The notes under the pieces are model-generated. The model was not told where the DNA came from. It worked only from the letters and a program-made list of their open reading frames with translations, and searched no databases. Below are positions 1 to 6,322 of a stretch of DNA of 27,719 nt, piece after piece. A program made the position numbers and the translations under genes. The DNA is from Nitrospirota bacterium (GTDB lineage: Bacteria; Nitrospirota; Nitrospiria; Nitrospirales; UBA8639), in the NCBI GenBank assembly GCA_003228495.1, contig QIDY01000307.1, positions 1 to 27,719 on the forward strand, read 5' to 3'. Within the stretch, counting starts at the first letter, position 1, and every line of letters begins with the position of its first letter.

Positions 1-54
1 CAGGACTTCCCCATCCCAGTTCGATGTATCAGCTATGGCTACAAGATCAGACAC
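1..54 (-). CDS. trxA: Thioredoxin-like protein, N-terminal fragment (runs off the left edge)
   Basis: Only the first 18 codons lie in the window. They start at a GTG (52-54) preceded by a near-perfect Shine-Dalgarno AAGGAGG (61-67) at 6-nt spacing. The peptide reads MSDLVAIADTSNWDGEVL, which resembles the beta1/alpha1 start of thioredoxins (MSD-x-V-x-x-x-t-D-x-x-W/F-x-x-e-V-L). The redox CGPC motif would lie outside the window, so the redox function is inferred only from this short match. A promoter-like pair lies upstream at 102-131. It could also be another small protein with a similar start. Confidence 0.55.
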   Translation of the reverse strand, partial: MSDLVAIADTSNWDGEVL

Positions 55-101
55 GGACTGCCTCCTTGGAAAAATGTAAAACAGAAACAAATAATTTTAC
101 C

Positions 102-131
102 ATCCTAAAACCGCCTTCTGGGGACTGTCAA
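102..131 (-). promoter_or_regulatory. Putative sigma70 promoter of the thioredoxin-like gene
   Basis: On the minus strand a perfect -35 TTGACA (131-126) is followed after 18 nt by TAGGAT (107-102), which matches four of six -10 positions. The predicted start near 95 would give a leader of about 40 nt to the GTG at 54. Confidence 0.4.
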
Positions 132-333
132 CTCAGGCCAGGATTTCAGTCACGTATGAAAGCTCGTTTTTTTTACTGAACGTTCATCTACCATTCTTGA
201 TATCAATGAAAGACACTATCTTCACCGCCATAATTCAGGTACGCCGGCCCACCAAGAATCCGGATGGGTTTCTCGCCAGGCCGCTTGCTGTATCCATAAC
301 TCATCGGTACGTGCTCGATTAAGACGGTTCGCC

Positions 334-377
334 ATGGAAGCCGTAATATCAAATTATGGAAGCCGTAATATCAAATT
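334..377. repeat. Perfect 22-bp tandem duplication at the 3' end of a gene
   Basis: Positions 334-355 and 356-377 are identical 22-bp units lying directly end to end. Because 22 is not a multiple of three, the second unit shifts the minus-strand reading frame and creates the TGA at 351-349. With one unit removed, the frame stays open to a TGA at 224-222. Confidence 0.95.
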
Positions 378-810
378 GTTGTCGCAATCCTTCATGAATC
401 AGCTCCTGTGCCATCCGAGGCATGACATTTGGCGGATCAATAATATCAATCATCTCACGGGCTGTCAGATTAAGGGATAATTGTTCGACTTTCACATAGT
501 CTTCCTGTTTTGCCAAATAGGCAAGATAACCATCAATGGCTTGATAGACATAAGCCAAATACACATACGCTTCGACAGAAGGATGGTGATCAATATTTCG
601 CTGACAAGCTTCTACCGCTCGTCGATAATCTCCGGCCTGCAAAAAAATTTCCACCCGAGCTAAAGAGTTATTTGAGGCCATCTGAATAGGTTCGGTCCCT
701 GCCAAACCCCTGGGAACATCTAGCGCTCCCCAAAAACTACCAATAAGGATGAACAAGCTACACCGGACCACCCATGTCACAACGCGTCTTAAACAAGTTA
801 CCTCATTCAT
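349..810 (-). CDS. Exported helical-repeat (TPR-like) protein, probably truncated by a tandem duplication
   Basis: The 153-residue product begins with a signal-peptide-like segment (charged start, then a hydrophobic stretch VVRCSLFILIGSFWGAL). It continues with helical, TPR-like sequence containing ARVEIFLQAGDYRRAVEAC and a VEAYVYLAYVYQAIDGYLAYL helix. I chose the ATG at 810 over the TTG at 831 because AGGGAGA (817-823) sits about 6 nt before it and the signal peptide then starts correctly. The frame ends inside the 22-bp duplication at 334-377. The unduplicated frame would add 37 residues rich in Trp (for example TDELWIQQAAWRETHPDSWW) and stop at 222, giving about 188 residues. I do not recognise the family. 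A cell-envelope location is likely; the role is unknown. Confidence 0.7.
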   Translation of the reverse strand: MNEVTCLRRVVTWVVRCSLFILIGSFWGALDVPRGLAGTEPIQMASNNSLARVEIFLQAGDYRRAVEACQRNIDHHPSVEAYVYLAYVYQAIDGYLAYLAKQEDYVKVEQLSLNLTAREMIDIIDPPNVMPRMAQELIHEGLRQQFDITASII

Positions 811-1162
811 CGCATGTCTCCCTGAAAACAATTGAGCAACAATTGAAAAAATTTTCCACTATCTCGCATTCTTGCATGCAATATTTACCAGACGTGTCAT
901 CTTTTTTTGCATTTCCCTTTCGCTCGGATTTCACCATGTTTTCAACAAGCTACGAAACCCTTATAGAGAAAACTTCCTATTTTCCACCACTCTCTTTGTA
1001 CCGGAATGACGACAGGTTGTCTTCCTAAGCCTCTTGTACGCAAAAGAAAGGCAATAACTTTTCCCACCAAAACTCACGATACCGGCAAAAACCCTAGCCA
1101 AGACTCATCATTCTACACTCCAACGCAGGGGTGGCATACCACTTGCGAACATTCCTCTTCTC
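811..1162. other. Divergent intergenic region, no gene seen
   Basis: The sequence separates two divergently oriented genes and should hold both promoters. It is AT-rich with several pyrimidine runs. I see no convincing -35/-10 pair, tRNA or structured RNA here, and the short open frames lack ribosome sites and family resemblance. Confidence 0.5.
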
Positions 1163-1774
1163 ATGAATAAACAACCACACATCTCATTATTCGAGAACAT
1201 TCTTATGAAACGTTATCTCTCTTTGTTACATTTTAACACGACCATAGTCATTGGAGTCTTTGTTCTCTGCCTTTTTCCGATGTCTCCAACTCCAGCAAGT
1301 TCCACCGACATTGCCAAAGCCCTTTCTCCGCTTTCGTGGAATTCGCCTGGACTGACGAACAATTCATATGATTCCACATCATCACATTCCGATGATATTC
1401 TCGCTGCCCTCACCATTTATCTTGAGGCACGAGGAGAAAGTTTCGCCGGGAAAATGGCGGTCGCCGCCGTCATTCGGAATCGAATGAACCATAAATATCA
1501 CAGCGATGGGACGGTCAAAGGTACCGTGCTTCGGGCCAAACAATTTGAGCCATGGATTGCGCGATCGCCCAAAGAGGTCATGTTCAACCCCAGGAATCGC
1601 AAAATGCAGGAAAGCTTATTGGCTTGGGAACTCGTGCAAGATGGGCGAGATGTGGTGGGTGGAGCCGTGCTTTTTTATAACCCAACCTTGGTCAACACCC
1701 CTCGTTGGGCAGAGGTCAATCGGAAGGTCGCCAAAATCGGCGGACATGAATTTTTCAACAAACACCACATTTAA
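1163..1774 (+). CDS. SleB/CwlJ-type cell wall hydrolase (Hydrolase_2 family)
   Basis: The domain spans roughly residues 80-200 of 203. It opens with DDILAALTIYLEARGE and continues with GKMAVAAVIRNRM, the hallmark of spore-cortex-lytic (SleB/CwlJ) hydrolases, which are also widespread in non-sporulating Gram-negative bacteria. Glu88 in YLEARGE corresponds to the catalytic glutamate of the family. The enzyme cleaves glycan strands of peptidoglycan, probably in the periplasm. An N-terminal hydrophobic stretch (TTIVIGVFVLCLFP) looks like a signal peptide. The ATG at 1205 (MKRYLSLLHF) would give a more normal signal peptide than the first ATG at 1163; neither has a strong ribosome site. It sits alone on the plus strand, convergent with the sigma-factor gene. 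Confidence 0.85.
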   Translation: MNKQPHISLFENILMKRYLSLLHFNTTIVIGVFVLCLFPMSPTPASSTDIAKALSPLSWNSPGLTNNSYDSTSSHSDDILAALTIYLEARGESFAGKMAVAAVIRNRMNHKYHSDGTVKGTVLRAKQFEPWIARSPKEVMFNPRNRKMQESLLAWELVQDGRDVVGGAVLFYNPTLVNTPRWAEVNRKVAKIGGHEFFNKHHI

Positions 1775-1923
1775 CCTAGAAACGGCGGTTGAGCGCGAAA
1801 AAGCTGTAGAAGATATTTACGTGCATAGGGAATTCACAAAACTCGTGGTCACCTTTTGGGTGATGAGAGATTTTTTGAATTTCCTAGGTGCGTGAAGAGC
1901 TTATGCAGACTTTCGTGATCCAA

Positions 1924-1962
1924 CTGCGGTTTCTAGGTTTAACTAGGCGCATGTCACCGCAG
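1924..1962 (+). terminator. Possible terminator or structured end between convergent genes
   Basis: CTGCGGT (1924-1930) pairs perfectly with ACCGCAG (1956-1962), with an inner CTAG/CTAG palindrome at 1933-1946, followed by GTTTT. It overlaps the last codons and stop of the minus-strand sigma-factor gene. It could end plus-strand transcripts from the hydrolase gene. The T-run is short, so this is tentative. Confidence 0.35.
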
Positions 1963-2821
1963 GTTTTCGCAAGTTTTTGGGACGCCTTTTTTTCTGATTC
2001 CCACCCTCAATATTATCTAACTCCATACGTAATTGTCGGAGCGCACCCGAATGGACCCGACACACCCCGGATTCGGTAAGACCCAATCGGCCTCCAATTT
2101 CTTTCATTGTCATTCCCACATGGTAATAGAGGTGTAAAACTTCCTGTTGGCGGGACGATAGCAACACCAACGCGGCATTTAACGCCGCCTTCATTTCCGC
2201 ATCCGCACAGGCAACAAATGGATCTTGACGGTCGTTATCCGGAAGCACGTCCCCTAGCGTACATCCGTCTTCCCCATGGCCAACTGGATCATCTAAACTC
2301 ACGAGCCGGGGGTCACAAGCTGAAACGCCCTCCAGCTCATCCAGAGGAACCCCCAACGCATTGGCTAATTCTTCCGTTGTCGGCAAAGCCCCCTTCTTTT
2401 GTACATACTCATCAACAGTTTGACGAATTTGTTCGCGACGGGCTCGAACCGATCGAGGGACCCAATCCATGGCACGAATTTCATCTAACATCATGCCGCG
2501 AATTCGATATTCGGCAAAGGTGCGAAATTTAATATCCCGCGTGGGATCGTACCGTTTCATGGCACTCAACAGTCCCATGGCCCCGGCACTTGTTAAATCT
2601 TCCACGTCTAAAGAAAATGGGTTCTTAAGAGCCATGGCTCCTGCCATTCGACGAATCATGGGAAGAAATTCTTGCAAAAGAGCGCTTACTCTTTCCTGAT
2701 CCAGTTGTTCGTAAAATGACCCTACGTCCATGGACTCCAGAAGGTTTGTCTCTGCACAAGCTGGAACCCTGGCAGCCGATTCAACGGCCAGCCCATTTAC
2801 ATGATGTGTGTGTTCATCCAT
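1943..2821 (-). CDS. fliA: FliA/WhiG-family (sigma-28 type) RNA polymerase sigma factor
   Basis: The 292-residue protein has sigma70 region 2 at about 47-125, region 3 at 126-180 and region 4 at 212-268. The sequence RGMMLDEIRAMDWVPRSVR is the signature of FliA/WhiG sigma factors; region 4 carries the helix-turn-helix MTMKEIGGRLGLTESGVCRV. The family directs RNA polymerase to flagellar and chemotaxis promoters. I chose the ATG at 2821 because the longer frame runs back through a terminator hairpin and lacks homology; GGAAG lies about 8 nt upstream. The N-terminal 45 residues and the basic C-terminal tail (QKKRRPKNLRKP) are extra compared with the roughly 240-residue E. coli FliA. No other flagellar genes are visible nearby. 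The leader contains a c-di-GMP riboswitch and a terminator. Confidence 0.88.
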   Translation of the reverse strand: MDEHTHHVNGLAVESAARVPACAETNLLESMDVGSFYEQLDQERVSALLQEFLPMIRRMAGAMALKNPFSLDVEDLTSAGAMGLLSAMKRYDPTRDIKFRTFAEYRIRGMMLDEIRAMDWVPRSVRARREQIRQTVDEYVQKKGALPTTEELANALGVPLDELEGVSACDPRLVSLDDPVGHGEDGCTLGDVLPDNDRQDPFVACADAEMKAALNAALVLLSSRQQEVLHLYYHVGMTMKEIGGRLGLTESGVCRVHSGALRQLRMELDNIEGGNQKKRRPKNLRKPAVTCA

Positions 2822-2843
2822 ATTCAGGTCTTCCTTTCCGACC

Positions 2844-2876
2844 AAAAAAAAGCGCCCAATTCCGAAGAATGGGCGC
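2844..2876 (-). terminator. Intrinsic terminator in the riboswitch expression platform
   Basis: On the minus strand GCGCCCATTC (2876-2867), a TTCG loop, and GAAT-T-GGGCGC (2862-2852) form a ten-pair stem with one bulged T, followed directly by eight T residues (2851-2844). It lies between the c-di-GMP aptamer and the sigma-factor start codon, so it is placed to stop transcription before the gene. Confidence 0.9.
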
Positions 2877-2897
2877 ATGAACGAACGCACGTCAGAC

Positions 2898-2997
2898 GGC
2901 ATACAGTTCGGTAACCAGACTAACCCCAAACACCTTACATCACTTAGGGTCTCTTGGCTTTGCGCCCTACCCTCGCGGATAGTTTGCCCTTGTCACC
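2898..2997 (-). promoter_or_regulatory. Cyclic di-GMP-I (GEMM) riboswitch aptamer upstream of the sigma factor
   Basis: Read on the minus strand, the region contains the conserved GEMM-I blocks in order. AGGGCAAAC is at 2990-2982. A hairpin CTATCC-GCGA-GGGTAG follows, with a GNRA tetraloop. Next are GGCGCAAAGCC (2966-2956) and a second stem with ACCCTAAG as a likely tetraloop receptor. The block GGTTACCGAA (2916-2907) closes the core. A P1 stem can form between GGTGACA (2997-2991) and TGTATGCC (2905-2898). The ligand of this class is the second messenger c-di-GMP, which controls the choice between motility and sessile life. GGGCGCA (2967-2961) in the core is complementary to TGCGCCC (2877-2871) in the terminator. 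That suggests mutually exclusive aptamer and antiterminator folds. Confidence 0.9.
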
Positions 2998-3012
2998 TGT
3001 TCGATCATTTAT

Positions 3013-3018
3013 TCTACA
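3013..3018 (-). promoter_or_regulatory. Candidate -10 element for the riboswitch transcript
   Basis: TAGAAT on the minus strand, one mismatch from TATAAT, would start transcription just upstream of the aptamer. No good -35 element is visible at the usual distance, so confidence is low. The remaining 3019-3266 stretch holds no gene I can support. Confidence 0.25.
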
Positions 3019-3266
3019 AGCTTCACCTCTTGGCTCTATTTCCGATTGCTTTCTCTTGATCTCTTGCTACCTGCTCTACCGCTGTCTTTCTTTTTCCCTC
3101 ATCTCATTTTTCCCCTGTGCTGATGTTATCGGGCCTGACCTTTTTGGAATTAAGGAAAAACCTTGACTGATCGCGAGAAAAACATAGAAATTCATAGATC
3201 CCCTAATATCGCAATACAATTCCCTCGTTGTCATTTAGCAAATAGAATAGGAATTTGCCGCCAATG

Positions 3267-4358
3267 TTATTCCAACCTAAGAAAAAGGTTGGCTCCAACC
3301 ATTAAGAACATCACCGTGGCAATCCAACTTCCGACAATTGGCATCACCGCTCCATTCTGGCCCAACACGATTCCAACTGAATGTGCCGCCCAAAACAAAA
3401 AACCAATAGCCAATGTTTGCCCTAATCCTTTGGCCACGCCAACACTCCGTACGCCGGACCCTCGCAAACCCATCGAGACCCCTAAGAGGATCATAACGAG
3501 AGGAACCATGGAATAGGCCACTCGGCCCCAATAATCGGTTACATATCGCTGAGGGTTGTGGCCATCCTGTATGGCCCGCTCTATATAATCATGCAATTGA
3601 TAAAGCGTCATATGTTGAGGAGAATTCGACAACCAATTCTGAAAATCTTCAGGTTTCAGTAAGAGAGCAATGATGTCATTAGGCGTTTCAAGAACCTCTA
3701 CCCGACCGTCCCCCATTACTTGACGGCGTTTCACCTTCTCCATTTTCCATTCACCCTCGGAAAATGTCGCGGATTCGGCTTCCATTATTTCGGAGAGCCG
3801 AAACGGTTCATGCAACGTGTAATAGTGAAGACCAGTCAAGTGCGTTCCATCTTGTTCAACGGAGTCAATATGCAAAAGTTGGGTCTGGCCCACACGAAGC
3901 CATATGCTATTAGGATCAGACAACAGTGCCTCGGGCTTTTGTTTGATGGAAACAGATTTCACATACTCAGCTTTTATGTTCGCTAAAGGGATAAACACCG
4001 CTGTCAAACTTAAGCTTGTCACACTCACACACAAGCCAAACGCAAAAAACGGCAAGGCAATTTGATAAAAACTTAATCCGCAACTGCGCATCGCCGTAAT
4101 TTCACGAGTCCGATTCAGCCCTCCAACCGTTAAGATTGATGCCATTAAAGCCCCTAGAGGTGCTAGTAAAAACACAATCTCAGGAATTCGATACGCAAAA
4201 AAACTCAAAATGAGGGACAATTCAGCATCGTATTTCAAAAATTTTCGTAACTTTTCAAAAAAATCGACAACCAGATAAATCGTCAACACCATGGCCAAAC
4301 AGAGAAGAAAATTTCGGGCAAACGTTCCGAACATATACCAAAAAAACTTCCTCATCAT
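3267..4358 (-). CDS. lptG: LPS export ABC transporter permease LptG
   Basis: A 363-residue YjgP/YjgQ-family permease, the usual length for LptG. Transmembrane segments are visible near residues 12-30, 50-78 and 100-125, followed by a periplasmic beta-rich domain at about 130-270 and a C-terminal membrane block including MVPLVMILLGVSMGL. The start (FFWYMFGTFARNFLLC...VVDFFEKLRKFLKY, then LPEIV-like RIPEIVFLLAPLGALMA) is LptG-type. With LptF and the LptB ATPase it extracts lipopolysaccharide from the inner membrane and passes it to LptC and LptA. The gene starts 24 nt after the lptF stop, with AGGA a few bases before the ATG, so the two are very likely one operon. The lptB, lptA and lptC genes are not in the window. 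Confidence 0.88.
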   Translation of the reverse strand: MMRKFFWYMFGTFARNFLLCLAMVLTIYLVVDFFEKLRKFLKYDAELSLILSFFAYRIPEIVFLLAPLGALMASILTVGGLNRTREITAMRSCGLSFYQIALPFFAFGLCVSVTSLSLTAVFIPLANIKAEYVKSVSIKQKPEALLSDPNSIWLRVGQTQLLHIDSVEQDGTHLTGLHYYTLHEPFRLSEIMEAESATFSEGEWKMEKVKRRQVMGDGRVEVLETPNDIIALLLKPEDFQNWLSNSPQHMTLYQLHDYIERAIQDGHNPQRYVTDYWGRVAYSMVPLVMILLGVSMGLRGSGVRSVGVAKGLGQTLAIGFLFWAAHSVGIVLGQNGAVMPIVGSWIATVMFLMVGANLFLRLE

Positions 4359-4382
4359 CGTGATCCTAAGACATGCAACACA

Positions 4383-5519
4383 TTATTGCTTTCGGGCATG
4401 ATTGAACATCACCACCGTCACCAGACCCAGGAGAACGTTTGGGAGCCACGCCCCCACAATTGGGGCGACGCTCCCGGTCGTGACAAGAAATCCTCCCAAA
4501 ACATTGAGCATATAAAATCCAATCACTACCAACACACCGATGGCAAAACCACCAGCCTTTCCAGACCGTTTAGACACAATGCCTACCGGCACACCCAAGA
4601 GGCCTAACACAAAGGTTCCCACAGGAAATGCAGTATCCTTGTGATGTTCCATCAATCGTCGAAGAGTCCCAGAATGCTTGCCACCCGAAGCTTTCAACTT
4701 CTCAAGCAATTCCTCATAGCTTTTTCGTTTGGCTTTCGCTTTCGCTGATCGAAACGGAGAGGGAATCCAAAAATCATAGGTTCGAAAACTGACCTGGTGA
4801 AAAACCGAGGCATCGTGAGGGATCTGATGAATGGCCCCGTCAAATAAACGAATTCCCATTTGTCGCCGTTCAGTCTGTTTCAACATTTGAAAATGTTGCG
4901 CCACAATAATTAACGGTTGAGCAGGATCCCGTTGGTCGGAAATAAACACCCCTTTTTTCCGCCCTGAAGCCTGTCCAGAATCAGGAACGTACACCATCAA
5001 TCCAGGAATGGGCTCATTGAAAACACCAGAATCCACGCTCAGGCTCATTTCATCTGCAATAACACTTAAAGCTAATGTTTTTAAGGACACACTCGCCCAG
5101 GGTTGTCCCCATTGTGATAGCACCATGGTTAAGACAAAGACGGCTCCGGCAAATACCACAACGGGAATATTGATCCGCCAGAAGCTCACACCTACTGCTC
5201 GGAGGGCGATCACCTCATTATCAAACGACATTCGATTAAAAGCCGAAATCGTGGCGATCAGGCACGCAATCGGCAAGGTCAGGACAAGAAAAGAGGGAAG
5301 CAGATGCATCACAATGTTACCCAGGGAAATAAGACTGATCCCCCGGGATATCACCAAATCCACCAGACGTAACATTTCTTTTGTAAAAATGATAAAGCAG
5401 AGTCCGACCAGACTGGTCAAAAACGGCGGGAGAAGCTCCAGGAAAATGTACCGGTCGAGAATTCTGATCAATGCACTGAACGGAATGAAAATTTTGGCCA
5501 GACCGGGAAAATCTGACAA
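4383..5519 (-). CDS. lptF: LPS export ABC transporter permease LptF
   Basis: A 378-residue YjgP/YjgQ-family permease. ILDRYIFLELLPPFLTSL followed by FTKEMLRLVDLVISRGIS is the typical LptF N-terminus; a periplasmic domain lies at about residues 135-275, followed by transmembrane segments (FPVGTFVLGLLGVPVGIVSKRSG onward). It is the partner of LptG in the LptB2FG transporter. The only in-frame start before the homology is a TTG at 5519, with GAGGAG at 5530-5535; the spacing of about 14 nt is long, so the exact start is uncertain. It is the first gene of the lptF-lptG pair and is divergent from the cold-shock gene. Confidence 0.87.
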   Translation of the reverse strand: MSDFPGLAKIFIPFSALIRILDRYIFLELLPPFLTSLVGLCFIIFTKEMLRLVDLVISRGISLISLGNIVMHLLPSFLVLTLPIACLIATISAFNRMSFDNEVIALRAVGVSFWRINIPVVVFAGAVFVLTMVLSQWGQPWASVSLKTLALSVIADEMSLSVDSGVFNEPIPGLMVYVPDSGQASGRKKGVFISDQRDPAQPLIIVAQHFQMLKQTERRQMGIRLFDGAIHQIPHDASVFHQVSFRTYDFWIPSPFRSAKAKAKRKSYEELLEKLKASGGKHSGTLRRLMEHHKDTAFPVGTFVLGLLGVPVGIVSKRSGKAGGFAIGVLVVIGFYMLNVLGGFLVTTGSVAPIVGAWLPNVLLGLVTVVMFNHARKQ

Positions 5520-5620
5520 TTTTGGCCAATAGGCTCCTCAATCATCAAGACCTTAACCGGCTTTCTACCAGAAATTGGGTAGAAAAGATCCTACATGGAG
5601 ATTTATCATGTTGCCATTTA

Positions 5621-5649
5621 TTGACAGTTTTTTCCAACTGTGCTACATC
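5621..5649 (+). promoter_or_regulatory. Strong sigma70-like promoter for the cold-shock leader
   Basis: A perfect TTGACA (5621-5626), a 17-nt spacer and TACATC (5644-5649, four of six positions) point toward the cold-shock gene. A start near 5656 gives a leader of about 145 nt before the GTG start codon, long as is common for cold-shock mRNAs. Confidence 0.6.
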
Positions 5650-5703
5650 CTTTCCGTTTTTGTAAAGGCAATATTAAGAAGTGAAAGACTATGATGCTGG
5701 AAG

Positions 5704-5740
5704 CCGAAAGAGGAATAATCTCCTTTTTCGGTTTTTTTTT
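5704..5740 (+). terminator. Intrinsic terminator (attenuator) in the cold-shock gene leader
   Basis: CCGAAAGAGG (5704-5713) pairs over ten positions, one G-U, with CCTTTTTCGG (5722-5731), and nine T residues follow (5732-5740). It lies about 60 nt before the cold-shock start codon and after the predicted promoter. A transcript stopping here would be a short RNA of about 85 nt; readthrough would give the cold-shock mRNA. Confidence 0.75.
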
Positions 5741-5799
5741 AACTAGACACGATAAATTCTGCAATTTTTCTCACTGCCGGTAATGAGGGAGGGACGAAC

Positions 5800-6021
5800 G
5801 TGAAAAGCAAGGGGACTGTTAAATGGTTTAATGATCGAAAAGGTTTTGGCTTCATTCAAGTTGAAGGTGGCCAAGATGTGTTTGTCCATTATTCTGCTCT
5901 TCAAGAAGACGGGTTTAAATCACTAAAAGAGGGTGAATCAGTTGAATTCGATTTAGTAGAAGGAGCCAAAGGCCCTCAAGCGTCCAACGTCACGAAATCA
6001 GAAATTGAGCAACCATCTTAA
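5800..6021 (+). CDS. csp: Cold-shock-domain protein (CspA family)
   Basis: The 73-residue protein is a complete single cold-shock domain. RNP1 (KGFGFIQ, residues 14-20) and RNP2 (VFVHYSAL, starting at residue 27) are intact, preceded by GTVKWFNDR. Such proteins bind single-stranded RNA and DNA, melt mRNA secondary structure and can act as transcription antiterminators. The start is a GTG at 5800 with a strong GAGGGAGGG ribosome site about 6 nt upstream. The leader contains a promoter and an intrinsic terminator, so its expression may be controlled by premature termination. A cytoplasmic role is expected; several paralogues usually exist per genome, so the exact member cannot be named. Confidence 0.93.
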   Translation: MKSKGTVKWFNDRKGFGFIQVEGGQDVFVHYSALQEDGFKSLKEGESVEFDLVEGAKGPQASNVTKSEIEQPS

Positions 6022-6322
6022 TGCTTGCAACGTATTTTTCCGGTGTGCGGTTCGGCATAGTCGGCATAAATTAGATAAGTACGTTTACCACTTGGCAGAT
6101 AATTCCTGCTTTGTCGCTAAGAATTTCCCCGCCAAGTGGCAAACCATTACGCAGCCTTCACCAACTCTAGATTTCCCTCACTCGATTCTGCCTATCGGTA
6201 TGTCTACGCACCTTTCCTTGACTTCCCTCTTTTTCCCCTGATAGACTTTCCACATAAGTTGTTGTAATTATTAAAATTTTCAAACAAAAGATGGTGCCAT
6301 TTATTTATTCTAGGGGAACAGC
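6022..6322. other. Intergenic region after the cold-shock gene with a 9-bp inverted repeat
   Basis: No gene is supported. CCACTTGGC (6088-6096) and GCCAAGTGG (6131-6139) are a perfect inverted repeat with a 34-nt interior. No T-run follows, so it is not a classical terminator. It could stabilise the 3' end of the cold-shock mRNA. An AT-rich stretch (6250-6310) before the next gene may hold its promoter. AGGGGAA (6312-6318) is the ribosome site of the next gene. Confidence 0.5.

Noticed and set aside
2107..2532. 141-codon plus-strand open frame
   Set aside because: Antisense to the sigma-factor gene, whose family motifs are unambiguous.
2822..2929. 36-codon N-terminal extension of the sigma factor
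   Set aside because: The extension would be encoded by the riboswitch tail and the terminator hairpin; family homology begins after the ATG at 2821, which has a suitable ribosome site.
6005..6241. 78-codon frame after the cold-shock gene
   Set aside because: It starts inside the cold-shock gene without a ribosome site and its sequence looks random, so I do not call it a gene.
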